A stretch of 64,000 nt of DNA from Pectobacterium punjabense (GCF_012427845.1 NZ_CP038498.1:1612001-1676000); one strand, 5' to 3'; shown: positions 17,913 to 30,364, counted from the first letter of the stretch. The notes: generated by a model from the letters alone, not told the origin. Translations and numbers: made by a program.

Positions 17913-19817
17913 ATGAGTAAGGAAAAGACGTTTGATGTGATTTGCATGGGGCGCGTTGCTGTCGATCTGTACGGGCAGCAAATCGGCGCGCGTCTGGAAG
18001 ACATGGGTAGCTTTGCCAAGTATCTGGGCGGGTCGTCCGGCAACGTGGCTTACGGTACGGCGCGACAGGGATTGCGTTCTTCTATGCTGGCGCGGGTGGG
18101 CGACGAGCATATGGGGCGCTTCCTGCGTGAAGAGCTGAATCAGGTCGGCTGCGACACTAGCCATTTAATTACCGATAAGGAACGCCTGACAGCACTGGTG
18201 CTGTTGGGTATCAAGGATCGCGATACCTTTCCGCTGATTTTCTACCGCGACAACTGCGCCGATATGGCGATTTCGTCAGAGGATTTCACCGAGGATTACA
18301 TCGCTTCGTCCCGCTGTCTGGCGATTACCGGCACGCACCTTTCTCATCCTAACACGCGTGAAGCCGTGCTGACGGCGCTGCAATATGCGCGGCGTAACGG
18401 GGTGAAGACGGCGCTGGATATTGACTACCGTCCGGTGCTGTGGGGGCTGACGTCGCTGGGCGACGGTGAAACCCGCTTTGTTGAAGCGCAGGCGGTTACG
18501 GAGCAGTTGCAGCAGGTGCTGTCGCTGTTTGACGTGATTGTCGGCACCGAGGAAGAGTTCCACATTGCGGGCGGCAGTACGGATACCTTGCAGGCGCTGC
18601 GTACGGTACGTCAGCACACGCAGGCAGAGCTGGTATGCAAACGTGGAGCATTGGGCTGCTCGGTGTTTAGCGACGCGATTCCTGACCATCTGGATAAAGG
18701 CATCACGATCAAAGGTGTACGCGTGGATGTGCTGAACGTGCTGGGGGCGGGCGATGCGTTTATGTCCGGCCTGCTGCGCGGTTATCTCAACGGCGAAGGC
18801 TGGGAGAAAGCTTGTGCGTACGCCAATGCCTGCGGCGCGCTGGTGGTATCACGCCACGGCTGTGCGCCAGCCATGCCAAGCAAGATCGAACTGGATAACT
18901 ATCTGGCCCGTGCGGCGAGCGTCCCACGTCCTGATTTGGACGAAGAGCTTAACCATCTGCATCGTGTTACGACACGGCGTAAACAGTGGCATGAGCTGTG
19001 TGTGATCGCGTTCGATCACCGTAGCCAGTTGGAAGATATGGCGCTGAACTGCGGCACGGAAATCAGCCGTATTCCGGCACTGAAAAAACTGATTCTGCGT
19101 GCCAGCTATGAGGCGGCACAGCAAGCAGGGCTGGAAGGCAAAGCGGGTCTGCTGTGCGACGGCACGTTCGGACAGGATGCGTTGAATGACATCACCGGAA
19201 AAGGCTGGTGGATCGGCCGACCGATTGAGCTGCCGGGATCGCGCCCGTTAATGATGGAGCGCGGCAATATTGGTTCACAGCTGGTGAGCTGGCCGCTAGA
19301 ACACGTCGTGAAATGTCTGGTGTTCTTCCATCCGGAAGACGCTCATGCGCTACGGCGCGAGCAGGAAATGAAGGTGATGGAGGTCTATCAGGCCTGTCGT
19401 CAATCCGGCCATGAACTGCTGCTTGAAGTCATTCTGCCTGCGGGGATGCCGCACAGTGATGCACTTTATCTGCGTGCGATTCAACGTTTTTATAACCTCG
19501 GCGTGCGTCCCGACTGGTGGAAATTGCCACCGCTGTCTTCCGCAGGATGGGCGCAACTGACACCGCTGCTGGCGCAGCGCGATCCCTACTGTCGAGGGGT
19601 GGTGATTCTCGGACTGGATGCGCCGCTGGAAACACTGCAACAAGGCTTTAGCGCCGCTGTGGGTTTCCCGATTGTGAAAGGGTTCGCTGTCGGGCGCACC
19701 CTGTTTGCCCAGCCAGCGCAAAAGTGGCTGCGCAATGAGATCGATGACGCGGAATTGATTGAGCAAGTTAAACATAACTACCTGCAACTGATCGCCGTCT
19801 GGCGTCAGCGCGGTTAA
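17913..19817 (+). CDS. iolC: 5-dehydro-2-deoxygluconokinase fused to a DUF2090 domain
   Basis: A 634-residue two-domain protein. The first 320 residues are a PfkB/ribokinase kinase: FDVICMGRVAVDLYG, LGGSSGNVAYG, and the catalytic VLGAGDAFMSGLLRG near residue 280. It phosphorylates 5-dehydro-2-deoxygluconate. After a linker (DLDEELNHLHRV...) residues from about 340 form a DUF2090 domain with an aldolase-like barrel (VIAFDHRSQLEDMA, LLCDGTFGQDAL, LLEVILPAG, GVVILGLDAPLE). IolC-DUF2090 fusions are widespread in proteobacteria. No separate iolJ aldolase gene is present here, so this domain may supply that step, an inference. The start is 39 bp after the preceding dehydrogenase. Confidence 0.92.
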   Translation: MSKEKTFDVICMGRVAVDLYGQQIGARLEDMGSFAKYLGGSSGNVAYGTARQGLRSSMLARVGDEHMGRFLREELNQVGCDTSHLITDKERLTALVLLGIKDRDTFPLIFYRDNCADMAISSEDFTEDYIASSRCLAITGTHLSHPNTREAVLTALQYARRNGVKTALDIDYRPVLWGLTSLGDGETRFVEAQAVTEQLQQVLSLFDVIVGTEEEFHIAGGSTDTLQALRTVRQHTQAELVCKRGALGCSVFSDAIPDHLDKGITIKGVRVDVLNVLGAGDAFMSGLLRGYLNGEGWEKACAYANACGALVVSRHGCAPAMPSKIELDNYLARAASVPRPDLDEELNHLHRVTTRRKQWHELCVIAFDHRSQLEDMALNCGTEISRIPALKKLILRASYEAAQQAGLEGKAGLLCDGTFGQDALNDITGKGWWIGRPIELPGSRPLMMERGNIGSQLVSWPLEHVVKCLVFFHPEDAHALRREQEMKVMEVYQACRQSGHELLLEVILPAGMPHSDALYLRAIQRFYNLGVRPDWWKLPPLSSAGWAQLTPLLAQRDPYCRGVVILGLDAPLETLQQGFSAAVGFPIVKGFAVGRTLFAQPAQKWLRNEIDDAELIEQVKHNYLQLIAVWRQRG

Positions 19818-19852
19818 CCCATTTCTATATGATCGAATAAAGGGAAAATAAG

Positions 19853-20743
19853 ATGACTGTTCAACTTGGTATTAATCCACTCACCTGGACCAATGACGAT
19901 CTGCCTTCTCTGGGCGCGGACACGCCGCTGGAAACCTGCCTGAGTGAAGGGCGGCAGGCGGGGTTCGTTGGTTTTGAATTAGGTAACAAGTTCCCACGTC
20001 AGGCCAGCGTGCTGGGACCAATCCTGCAAGCGCACGATCTGCGCTTAGTTTCCGGCTGGTATTCCGGTGAACTGCTGACCCGCTCGGTTGAAGAAGAAAT
20101 TGAAGCGGTGCAGGGGCATCTGGCATTGCTGCGCGACCTCGGCGCGACGGTACTGGTGTTTGCCGAAGTCACGGGCGCGATTCACGGCGATCAACAAAAA
20201 CCGGTTCATCTGCGTCCGCGTTTCCCAGAAGAACGCTGGCCGGAATACGGCAAGAAGTTGACTGAATTTGCACGCTACACGCAAAGTCAGGGCGTGCAGA
20301 TTGCTTACCACCACCATATGGGGACGGTGATTGAAAGCGCGCAGGATGTGGATAATCTGATGGAACACACCGGGCCGGAAGTCGGGCTACTGCTGGATAC
20401 CGGACACCTGACGTTTGCGGGTGCCGATCCGGTGGCGGTAGCCAAGCGCTGGATTAGCCGTATCAATCACGTTCACTGCAAAGATATCCGTCCAGACGTG
20501 CTGAAAGATGTGAAAAACCGTAAGACGAGTTTTTTAGATGCGGTGCTGAGCGGCGTCTTTACCGTGCCAGGAGATGGCTGTGTGGACTATCCGGCGGTGT
20601 TTAGCATCCTGAAAGCCCATAACTACAGCGGGTGGCTGGTTGTCGAAGCGGAACAGGACCCTGCCGTCGCACATCCGCTAACCTATGCAACACTGGGCTA
20701 CAATAATTTGCAACGTTTCGCTCAGCAGGCGGAATTGATCTGA
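19853..20743 (+). CDS. iolE: Inosose dehydratase
   Basis: A 296-residue xylose-isomerase-like TIM-barrel protein that dehydrates scyllo-inosose to the trione consumed by IolD. Conserved blocks: LGINPLTWTNDDLPSLG at the N-terminus, GFVGFELGNKFP, IAYHHHMGTVIES and LLLDTGHLTFAGADP, and the metal-site HVHCKDIRPDVL; the Glu/Asp/His metal ligands appear intact. AAGGGAAAA precedes the ATG, 35 bp after iolC. Length is normal for the family. Confidence 0.95.
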   Translation: MTVQLGINPLTWTNDDLPSLGADTPLETCLSEGRQAGFVGFELGNKFPRQASVLGPILQAHDLRLVSGWYSGELLTRSVEEEIEAVQGHLALLRDLGATVLVFAEVTGAIHGDQQKPVHLRPRFPEERWPEYGKKLTEFARYTQSQGVQIAYHHHMGTVIESAQDVDNLMEHTGPEVGLLLDTGHLTFAGADPVAVAKRWISRINHVHCKDIRPDVLKDVKNRKTSFLDAVLSGVFTVPGDGCVDYPAVFSILKAHNYSGWLVVEAEQDPAVAHPLTYATLGYNNLQRFAQQAELI

Positions 20744-20769
20744 TTTGTGGTGCTATAGGAGGCCAAAAG

Positions 20770-21606
20770 ATGTCCCGACTCTTATCACGTCACCGTGCCC
20801 CTGACGAACATGGCCGTACGCAGCACATCACGCCGGAAACGGCGGGCTGGCGATACGTGGGGTTCGATGTGTACCAACTGGCTCCAGAACAGGTGTTATC
20901 GCTGCCCGCCAGCGATAACGAACGCTGTCTGGTACTGATCAGCGGTAAAGCTACCGTTGTCACGCCGAGTGAGCCGTTCGAGCAGATTGGCGACCGAATG
21001 AGCCCGTTTGAGCGTAGAAAGCCTTATGCGGTTTATGTCACGGCTGGTGAAACGATTACGGTGACGGCACTCACGGTGCTGGAGCTGGCAGTATGCGCCG
21101 CACCGGGGTTCGGCACGTATCCGACTCGACTGATCGCGCCGCAGGATATTGACGCCGAGCAGCGTGGTGCCGGCAATAACCAGCGCTACGTGCATAACAT
21201 TTTGCCGGAAGATAAAGCGGCGGATAGTTTGCTAGTGGTTGAAGTGTACACTGATGAAGGCTGCACTAGCTCTTACCCCAGCCATAAGCATGACGTCGAT
21301 AATCCGCCGCAGGAAACCTATCTGGAAGAAACCTACTACCATCGGTTGAATCCAGAACAGGGATTCTGCCTGCAACGCGTCTATACCGATGACCGTTCAT
21401 TAGATGAATGCATGGCGGTATACGATAAGGATGTGGTGCAGGTACCGCGTGGCTACCATCCGGTCGCCACGATTGCGGGTTATGACAGCTACTATCTGAA
21501 TGTAATGGCAGGCCCTACGCGGCAGTGGCGTTTCACCTGGGAAGCCGATCACCAGTGGATCAACAGCCCTGAGTATGCGGATAAGCACAGGCAGGGCAAA
21601 GCGTAG
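20770..21606 (+). CDS. iolB: 5-deoxy-glucuronate isomerase
   Basis: A 278-residue bicupin protein that isomerises 5-deoxyglucuronate to 5-dehydro-2-deoxygluconate, the substrate of IolC. The central metal-binding segment SSYPSHKHDVDNPPQETYLE carries the His/Glu ligands, and PRGYHPVATIAGYDSYYLNVMAGP is the typical C-terminal block. ATG follows AGGAGG, 26 bp after iolE. It is the last gene of the run; no clear terminator follows before the ParE gene on the other strand. Confidence 0.95.
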   Translation: MSRLLSRHRAPDEHGRTQHITPETAGWRYVGFDVYQLAPEQVLSLPASDNERCLVLISGKATVVTPSEPFEQIGDRMSPFERRKPYAVYVTAGETITVTALTVLELAVCAAPGFGTYPTRLIAPQDIDAEQRGAGNNQRYVHNILPEDKAADSLLVVEVYTDEGCTSSYPSHKHDVDNPPQETYLEETYYHRLNPEQGFCLQRVYTDDRSLDECMAVYDKDVVQVPRGYHPVATIAGYDSYYLNVMAGPTRQWRFTWEADHQWINSPEYADKHRQGKA

Positions 21607-21707
21607 CATACTGACAAACGCGCTTAATAATGGGCAGTGGCTTATAGATAACCTGTAGGTTACTGCCATAATGTACTTGGGAAAGTTAGCTCGCTAATCC
21701 AATATAT

Positions 21708-22028
21708 TTAATCAGTTTCATCTGACAGCAGGTCGCTTTCATAATCCTGTCCGCCATGCCAAATGCCCAGAACCGTTACCGTTTGTTTCTCTTTGTCCAC
21801 CATAAAAGCAATGAGTGTTCGTTTGCTGTGATTAGTGACACGCAGTCCAGGAAAAATATCGTTGCGCTGGTTTCCTCTTTCAGGAAATAACTCAAGCGAC
21901 TCACAGTAACTGACAATGCTTTCGGTATAGCTGAGTGCAGTTTTGGGTGACGAAACCCTCGCGATGTAGCGGTATAGTGCTGCGAGTTGTTCCTCCGCTT
22001 CCGGTGCGAATACGACCCTATAATCCAT
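21708..22028 (-). CDS. parE: RelE/ParE-family toxin
   Basis: A 106-residue protein starting MDYRVVFAPEAEEQLAALYRYIA, with SYCESLELFPERGNQRNDIFPGLRV and the closing VTVLGIWHGGQDY, the ParE/RelE fold. ParE-type members usually poison gyrase and RelE-type members cleave mRNA; the sequence does not decide between them. Its ATG overlaps the antitoxin TAA by one base (TAATG), so translation is coupled. It lies in a small module between the inositol locus and the ferric importer. Confidence 0.88.
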   Translation of the reverse strand: MDYRVVFAPEAEEQLAALYRYIARVSSPKTALSYTESIVSYCESLELFPERGNQRNDIFPGLRVTNHSKRTLIAFMVDKEKQTVTVLGIWHGGQDYESDLLSDETD

Positions 22029-22306
22029 TACTTTTCTCCGGTCATCTTCCTGAACTCGGCTTTTAATCTGTTCCTCATGTCGCTACTGCTGAGGCTTTCT
22101 GTTTCACCGCGTTGCAGCGCGTTCCAGGCGGGAACGACTTGTTCCTGTAACCAATTCTCTACTGCATTGTCGCGTGCAATCAGCGCTCGAAGTCCTTCCC
22201 GAATAACCTCACTTTCTGACGCGTATTCACCACTGGCAACTCGTGCTTTCACTTGCGCAGCCATTTCATTTGGCAACGTTATACTCATCTGCTGTGTTGT
22301 TCTCAT
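22028..22306 (-). CDS. parD: ParD-family antitoxin
   Basis: A 92-residue protein with an N-terminal ribbon-helix-helix domain (QMSITLPNEMAAQVKARVASGEYASESEVIREGLRAL) and a charged C-terminal toxin-binding tail. It should neutralise the co-encoded toxin and repress the pair. A GGGGTAG ribosome site precedes ATG, and a palindrome at 22330-22344 just upstream is the probable operator. Transcribed in the same direction as the ferric importer ATPase, which ends 77 bp upstream. Confidence 0.88.
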   Translation of the reverse strand: MRTTQQMSITLPNEMAAQVKARVASGEYASESEVIREGLRALIARDNAVENWLQEQVVPAWNALQRGETESLSSSDMRNRLKAEFRKMTGEK

Positions 22307-22329
22307 TGTCTACCCCTTCAACATACTGA

Positions 22330-22344
22330 TATGATTTAATCATA
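22330..22344. promoter_or_regulatory. Probable ParD operator
   Basis: TATGATT-T-AATCATA is a perfect 7-bp inverted repeat 24-38 bp upstream of parD. Ribbon-helix-helix antitoxins bind such short palindromes. It overlaps where the -10 region would be. Confidence 0.55.
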
Positions 22345-22383
22345 CTCATTATTTCCCATCTTGTCAGGGGTGAACCACCTGAA

Positions 22384-23073
22384 TCAGGCATCCCGGTTCA
22401 CCGAAATATTATCGAGTTTTCCTTCTTTCAAATACCCAATGTGGCTAGCCATCAGCTCAGCTTCCTGCTCGCTGTGCGTGACCAGAAGCGCGGTTTGTCC
22501 GGCGTCGCGTAGGATGTCGCGGACTTCCTGCCCGAGTCGTTTGCGGCTGTCGGGGTCGAGGCTGGATAGCGGTTCGTCGAGCAGTAGCACGGCGGGTTGC
22601 GGGGCCAGCGCCCGTGCTAGTGCAATACGTTGCTGTTGTCCGCCGGACATCTCATGCGGATAGCGCTGTGCCAGCGAGACGAGATCGACCAGCTCAAGCA
22701 TGGCGCGGACGCGCGATTGCTGGAGATCCTTTGGCTGTTTTCTCAGGCCAAAGGCAATGTTCTGCGCAGCGGTCAGATGGGGAAACAGCGCGTAGTCCTG
22801 AAACACCATCCCGACATTGCGCTGTTCCGGTGGCAGATGCATGTCTGGACCGGCCACACAGCGTCCGCCGACGTGAATCGTTCCCTGACTCACGTGCTCG
22901 AAACCCGCAATCGCGCGTAAAGCCGTGGTTTTACCGCATCCTGATGCGCCCAGCAGACAGGCCAGTTCACCCGCGGCAACTTCCATAGAAAAACCGTTCA
23001 GCACGTGATGAACATTATACTTGTGCCCGTAGGCGACGTGGACATTATTCAGAACGAGTGTAGCCTCAGACAC
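22384..23073 (-). CDS. Ferric iron ABC transporter ATP-binding protein (SfuC/YfuC-like, short)
   Basis: A 229-residue ABC ATPase. Walker A GASGCGKTT (residues 42-50), Q-loop MVFQDYALFPHLT, signature MSGGQQQRIALARAL, Walker B VLLLDEPLSSLDP and the H-loop LLVTHSEQEAEL are intact, so ATP hydrolysis should work. The protein stops soon after GYLKEGKLDN; FbpC/SfuC proteins normally continue for about 120 more residues (OB-fold regulatory part). No such sequence appears in the other frames between here and parD, so the C-terminus is either naturally short or was lost when the parDE module arrived. It is the last gene of the operon. Confidence 0.85.
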   Translation of the reverse strand: MSEATLVLNNVHVAYGHKYNVHHVLNGFSMEVAAGELACLLGASGCGKTTALRAIAGFEHVSQGTIHVGGRCVAGPDMHLPPEQRNVGMVFQDYALFPHLTAAQNIAFGLRKQPKDLQQSRVRAMLELVDLVSLAQRYPHEMSGGQQQRIALARALAPQPAVLLLDEPLSSLDPDSRKRLGQEVRDILRDAGQTALLVTHSEQEAELMASHIGYLKEGKLDNISVNRDA

Positions 23074-23094
23074 CTTGACTCTTCCTCATGATTT

Positions 23095-24792
23095 TCATTC
23101 TTTCTCAACCGACGTTTTTAGCTGGCTGCGAGCCAGCAGCACAACGGGCAGCGTACCCGCCAGCACGATCAGCAGCGCGGCAATCGCGCCTTCTTCGTAC
23201 GTACCTCTGGCGGCTTCGGCATAGAGCACGGTCGCCAGCGTTTCGAAATTAACCGGCCGCAGCAGCAGCGTGGCGGGGAGTTCTTTCATCGCGTCGGCAA
23301 ACACCAGCAGCGCACTGGTCACCAGCGCGGGTCGCAGCAGGGGAAGGTGCACGCGGAAAAAGGTGACGAATTCACTTTCGCCCAGCAGACGCGACGCCTG
23401 TTCCATGACGGGGGGAATGCGTGTCAGCCCCGCATCAAGTGCACCTATCCCAATCGCCATAAAGCGAATGGCGCAGCAGACTACCAGCAGAATACCGGCG
23501 GAAAGCAGCGGTAATCCCTTGTAGCCTAGCAAGTCGGCGAGGAAATTATCCGCCGCCATACCGGGCGTCAGCATGCCAATCGCCAGTACCGTACCGGGGA
23601 CGGCATAGCCCAGCGAGGCAATTCTGAGTATCGTGCGGCGGCGTTCCGGTGAACGGTCGGTGATAGCCGAATGACGGGCATACCACGCAATAATCAGGCT
23701 AACGAACGTGACAACCAGCGTGACGCCAACGGCCAGCAGCAGCGAGTTCTGCAACGACTGTATCAGACCCGCGGAGATCGTCACGCTATCGCCCAGTCGT
23801 TTCGCGCTTTCCCATGCCAGAAAGAGGGCAGGAGCGATGAAGCCGAGCAGGATAGGCAACGCGGTCACTCCGGTTGCCAACCAGGCGCGAACACCTTTCA
23901 GCGGTGCGGGCATGATGCCGCGCATTTGTCGGCTGGTGCCGTAGCGCTGGTTTTTCCGGCCGTAATATTCCAGCGTCAGCAGGAGGATAACGACCGTCAG
24001 CATCGTGCAGGCAATCTGTGCCGCAGCGGGTAAATCCGAACGGGTGACCCAGGTGGTGTAAACCGTCACGGTCAGCGTATTCACCCCAAGGAATTCGGAG
24101 GCACCAATATCATTCAGCGTTTCCAGCAAGGCCAGACTGGTGCCGACAGCCAACGCGGGGCGTGCCATCGGCAGGGCGACGTGCAGGAAAGTGCCGGTTG
24201 CGCTCAATCCTAGCGTGCGTGCGGCTTCCAGCAAGTGTGCTGGCTGGCTGATAAACATCGCGCGCATGGTTAGATAAACGTACGGATAGAGCACCAGACC
24301 GAGTAGCAGAATCGCACCCGCCATGGATCGCAGATCCGGTAAGCGGAACTGACGTGGACTGTCGTAGCCCAACACGCTGCGGATCGCTTCCTGAATCGGC
24401 CCTATCGGATGCAGCAGATCGAGCCAGGCAAACGCGACAATATAGGTTGGCATCGCCAGCGGTAGCAGCAGTGCCCAGCTAACGAGCTGTCTGCCGGGGA
24501 AATCAAACGCGGTTACCAGCCAGGCGCAGCCTGCGCCAATCACCATAACGAGCACGCCGACGCCGACGAGCAGAATGAGCGTATTGAGTGCGGCATCGGG
24601 TAGCACGTAGCGCATCAGGTGATCCCAATGGCCAACACCCGCACCGGCCGCTAGCCAAAGCAGGGAAACCAGCGGGGCCAGAACACCGAGTGCAATGATG
24701 ACGGCAGAGATGCGAAGCGGAGAAAAAAAGAGGCGCGGTCGCCCGAAGGCGCCGCGCAGGGTTGACGAACCGGTCTTATTGATCGAATCCAA
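23095..24792 (-). CDS. Ferric iron ABC transporter permease (SfuB/YfuB-like, fused)
   Basis: A 565-residue inner-membrane protein with two homologous permease halves of about six segments each. The EAA loops that dock the ATPase are EAARTLGLSATGTFLHVALP and EQASRLLGESEFVTFFRVHL. This double-permease form is typical of FbpB/SfuB ferric transporters. Its start overlaps the end of the binding-protein gene by 17 bp, and the ATPase follows after about 20 bp. It moves Fe3+ delivered by the periplasmic protein. Confidence 0.92.
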   Translation of the reverse strand: MDSINKTGSSTLRGAFGRPRLFFSPLRISAVIIALGVLAPLVSLLWLAAGAGVGHWDHLMRYVLPDAALNTLILLVGVGVLVMVIGAGCAWLVTAFDFPGRQLVSWALLLPLAMPTYIVAFAWLDLLHPIGPIQEAIRSVLGYDSPRQFRLPDLRSMAGAILLLGLVLYPYVYLTMRAMFISQPAHLLEAARTLGLSATGTFLHVALPMARPALAVGTSLALLETLNDIGASEFLGVNTLTVTVYTTWVTRSDLPAAAQIACTMLTVVILLLTLEYYGRKNQRYGTSRQMRGIMPAPLKGVRAWLATGVTALPILLGFIAPALFLAWESAKRLGDSVTISAGLIQSLQNSLLLAVGVTLVVTFVSLIIAWYARHSAITDRSPERRRTILRIASLGYAVPGTVLAIGMLTPGMAADNFLADLLGYKGLPLLSAGILLVVCCAIRFMAIGIGALDAGLTRIPPVMEQASRLLGESEFVTFFRVHLPLLRPALVTSALLVFADAMKELPATLLLRPVNFETLATVLYAEAARGTYEEGAIAALLIVLAGTLPVVLLARSQLKTSVEKE

Positions 24793-25825
24793 CTTTATCT
24801 ACCAACTGACTAGCCTGTTTACGGAATTTAACGATGTCAGTCAGCGGAATGCTATCCACATTCACTTCACCAATCGTGCTGCCGATGGTGGAATCCAGCG
24901 TGACACCTTTGCGAACCGGATATTCGTAGTTTGCCTGAGCGTAGATCTGCTGAGCCGGAGCGGAGACCAGATATTCCATCAATTTCACGGCCTGATCTTT
25001 ATGCGGAGCATGACGTGCAACCGCGGCACCGCTGATATTGACGTGTGTGCCGCCGTTTTCAAATGTAGGCTGAACGACTTTGATGGCATCGCCCCATTTA
25101 CGGGCATCGGTGCCTTCTTTGGCGTTCTTCATATGGCCGACATAATAAGAGTTCGCCAGACCCACATCGCAGATACCACCGAGGATATCGCGCGCAACGT
25201 CGCGGTCACCGCCCGTCGCTTTACGCGCCAGGTTGTCTTTCACTCCGCGCAGCCAGGTTTCGGTTTTGGCTTCACCGTGGTGGGCAATCATCGCGGCAAC
25301 CAGTGCAGTATTGTAAGGGTGTTGACCCGCACGGATACACACTTTGCCTTTCCATTTCGGATCGGCCAGATTTTCGTAAGTAATGCCGGTCAGCGGCAGT
25401 GACTTTTCCGCATAGAGCACGCGAGAGCGCATTGACAGACCAAACCATTGGTTATCTTTGTCGCGCAGCGCCGCCGGGATAGCCTCGGTTAATGTACTGG
25501 ACTGAATCGGCTGGGTGACACCCGCTTCTACCAGATCGATCAAGTTACCGGCATCAACGGTCATCAGCAGGTCAGCCGGTGAGTTTTGGCCTTCTGCCTT
25601 CACACGCTCCAGCATGCCGTCCTTGATGAAGACGGTATTCACTTTAACCGACGTCTCTTTGGTGAACGCATCCAGCAGCGGCTGAATCAGGCCGGGCTCA
25701 CGCGTGGTATAGAGAGTCAGAGAGTCATCTGCGGCAGCAGCAGGCAGGGCGTAGGCCATCATTAACGATGAGGCTAGCGTGAGCAGGCGCGCTTTTTTGC
25801 GCAGAACAGACAGCGTTTTTGACAT
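24776..25825 (-). CDS. Periplasmic ferric iron-binding protein (SfuA/YfuA-like)
   Basis: A 349-residue protein with a signal peptide (SLMMAYALPAAA). The mature domain starts LTLYTTREPGLIQPLLDAF. It contains the adjacent tyrosines that coordinate Fe3+ in FbpA-type proteins (LANSYYVGHMKNA), and CIRAGQHPYNTALVA. Similarity to the Yersinia/Serratia Yfu/Sfu proteins is strong. It heads a three-gene operon. TGATAATCA about 85 bp upstream resembles the Fur core, consistent with iron repression. Confidence 0.93.
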   Translation of the reverse strand: MSKTLSVLRKKARLLTLASSLMMAYALPAAAADDSLTLYTTREPGLIQPLLDAFTKETSVKVNTVFIKDGMLERVKAEGQNSPADLLMTVDAGNLIDLVEAGVTQPIQSSTLTEAIPAALRDKDNQWFGLSMRSRVLYAEKSLPLTGITYENLADPKWKGKVCIRAGQHPYNTALVAAMIAHHGEAKTETWLRGVKDNLARKATGGDRDVARDILGGICDVGLANSYYVGHMKNAKEGTDARKWGDAIKVVQPTFENGGTHVNISGAAVARHAPHKDQAVKLMEYLVSAPAQQIYAQANYEYPVRKGVTLDSTIGSTIGEVNVDSIPLTDIVKFRKQASQLVDKVGFDQ

Positions 25826-25903
25826 GTTATTATCTTCTCCAGAGTGAATGTGATGCGTAAATTAATAAAATAAGGAGATATTTTCGGCAGGTGACAAAAA
25901 CTA

Positions 25904-25922
25904 TATATGATAATCACTCTTG
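25904..25922. promoter_or_regulatory. Candidate Fur box upstream of the ferric importer
   Basis: ATGATAATCA matches the core of the Fur consensus exactly, but the outer bases agree poorly (about 12 of 19 in all). Position 80-100 bp upstream of a ferric binding-protein gene makes it plausible. Confidence 0.35.
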
Positions 25923-26058
25923 TTTGCAATCTCATTAATGCATGCGCGTCGTTATCGTGATGGGGGTCAACATACAGGCTCATCAAGATGGCCTGTTGCC
26001 TTATTGGTCTGCGCGTGGGTAAAACAGCGCCAGATGATTATCTTGCGTGAGGCAAATA

Positions 26059-26931
26059 CTACGGCGTCTGGCTAGCGGCCAGCCTGCTGATATGCATAGT
26101 TAGCCAAGTGAGCTCTTCTTTCGGCAAGGCCATGTGGTATTTTTCCTGCACATAATCCCTGATCGCCCATGAAATCGCCATCGCCTCAGGGTAATGTTTC
26201 AGCAATTCCTGATAGAAATCGTCTGTGCGTCCCGGTGCGATTTTGCGGGCAATTACCCGTTCGGAGAAATAACGCAGATGGGTGATAAAGCGGAGATAAT
26301 CGACGGCGTTGACGTCGATATTCTTGTTTAATTTGTAGCGTACTATCTCTGCCAGACGATTCACCAATTGAACCTGCTGGTGGGCATCGGCAATTTCGGC
26401 ACTGCCTGCGGCATTAATGAGATGAAACGCAATATTGACGGCTTCATCATCAGAAAGCGTGACGTTAAAGCGCGACGATACGCAATCTTTTGCCTGCACG
26501 CCGAGGGCGTACTCTTTTTGGTAATAACGTTTCACTTCCCAACTGAGCTTATTGATGAAGTGGCTGCCCGTTTTGCTGCGTTCAACCGCGAAATAGAGAT
26601 GTTCCGCCAGCGTAAAGAACAGCACTGAATTAAGCTTTTCGGCGTACTGACTTTGCGCTAGCGTGACGATCTCCTGCGTAATGTCAAAAAAAGCCGCAGG
26701 AATGGTGTCGGTCAAGGAAAGGAAATGTCGTGATTTCAGGTTTTCCAGCGGAATGAAAACCTGCTCAACGTGCGTCACATCAATCAATGAGCCGGGTCTG
26801 GCACCAAATCCGATGCCTTTTCCCAACAGGATCATCTCCTGCTGTTCATGATCGACTAACAGCATGCTGTTGTTTAAGGCTTTTTTCACTTTAATCACGC
26901 GGGATTCCTCGTCACTTTCGTTCCCTGCCAT
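26059..26931 (-). CDS. bglG: BglG-family transcriptional antiterminator
   Basis: A 290-residue protein with the CAT RNA-binding domain (VIKVKKALNNSMLLV, LLGKGIGFGARPGS) preceded by a short charged extension, MAGNESDEES. PRD1 (LAEHLYFAVERSK, NIAFHLINAAGS) and PRD2 (FITHLRYFSERV, WLTMHISRL) carry conserved histidines. It would bind the RAT at 30359-30388 and allow read-through of the leader terminator when bglF is transporting. It is the third gene of the bglF-bglB-bglG operon, 31 bp after bglB; in E. coli bglG comes first. Confidence 0.9.
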   Translation of the reverse strand: MAGNESDEESRVIKVKKALNNSMLLVDHEQQEMILLGKGIGFGARPGSLIDVTHVEQVFIPLENLKSRHFLSLTDTIPAAFFDITQEIVTLAQSQYAEKLNSVLFFTLAEHLYFAVERSKTGSHFINKLSWEVKRYYQKEYALGVQAKDCVSSRFNVTLSDDEAVNIAFHLINAAGSAEIADAHQQVQLVNRLAEIVRYKLNKNIDVNAVDYLRFITHLRYFSERVIARKIAPGRTDDFYQELLKHYPEAMAISWAIRDYVQEKYHMALPKEELTWLTMHISRLAASQTP

Positions 26932-26962
26932 TACATGCTTAACCTGCGGCTGAACCTATTTG

Positions 26963-30285
<3,323 letters not shown>

Positions 30286-30308
30286 ACGACGGTTCCTCTG
30301 GTCCAGAA

Positions 30309-30364
30309 ACGAAAAAGACCTGAAGCTCATCCCCTGATACCAGAGAGGGAGAGCTTCAGGTCTT
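30309..30364 (-). terminator. Leader terminator of the bgl operon
   Basis: A perfect 14-bp stem (AAGACCTGAAGCTC at 30315-30328, complement at 30351-30364) with a 22-nt loop. On the - strand TTTTT follows the stem. It lies between the promoter and bglF, and its 5' arm overlaps the RAT. Confidence 0.85.

Noticed and set aside
24695..25402. 235-residue frame opposite the ferric binding-protein gene
   Set aside because: Antisense to a well-supported gene; composition and lack of domains mark it as a shadow. The same holds for 48210-48983 opposite afuA and 12268-13029 opposite iolG.
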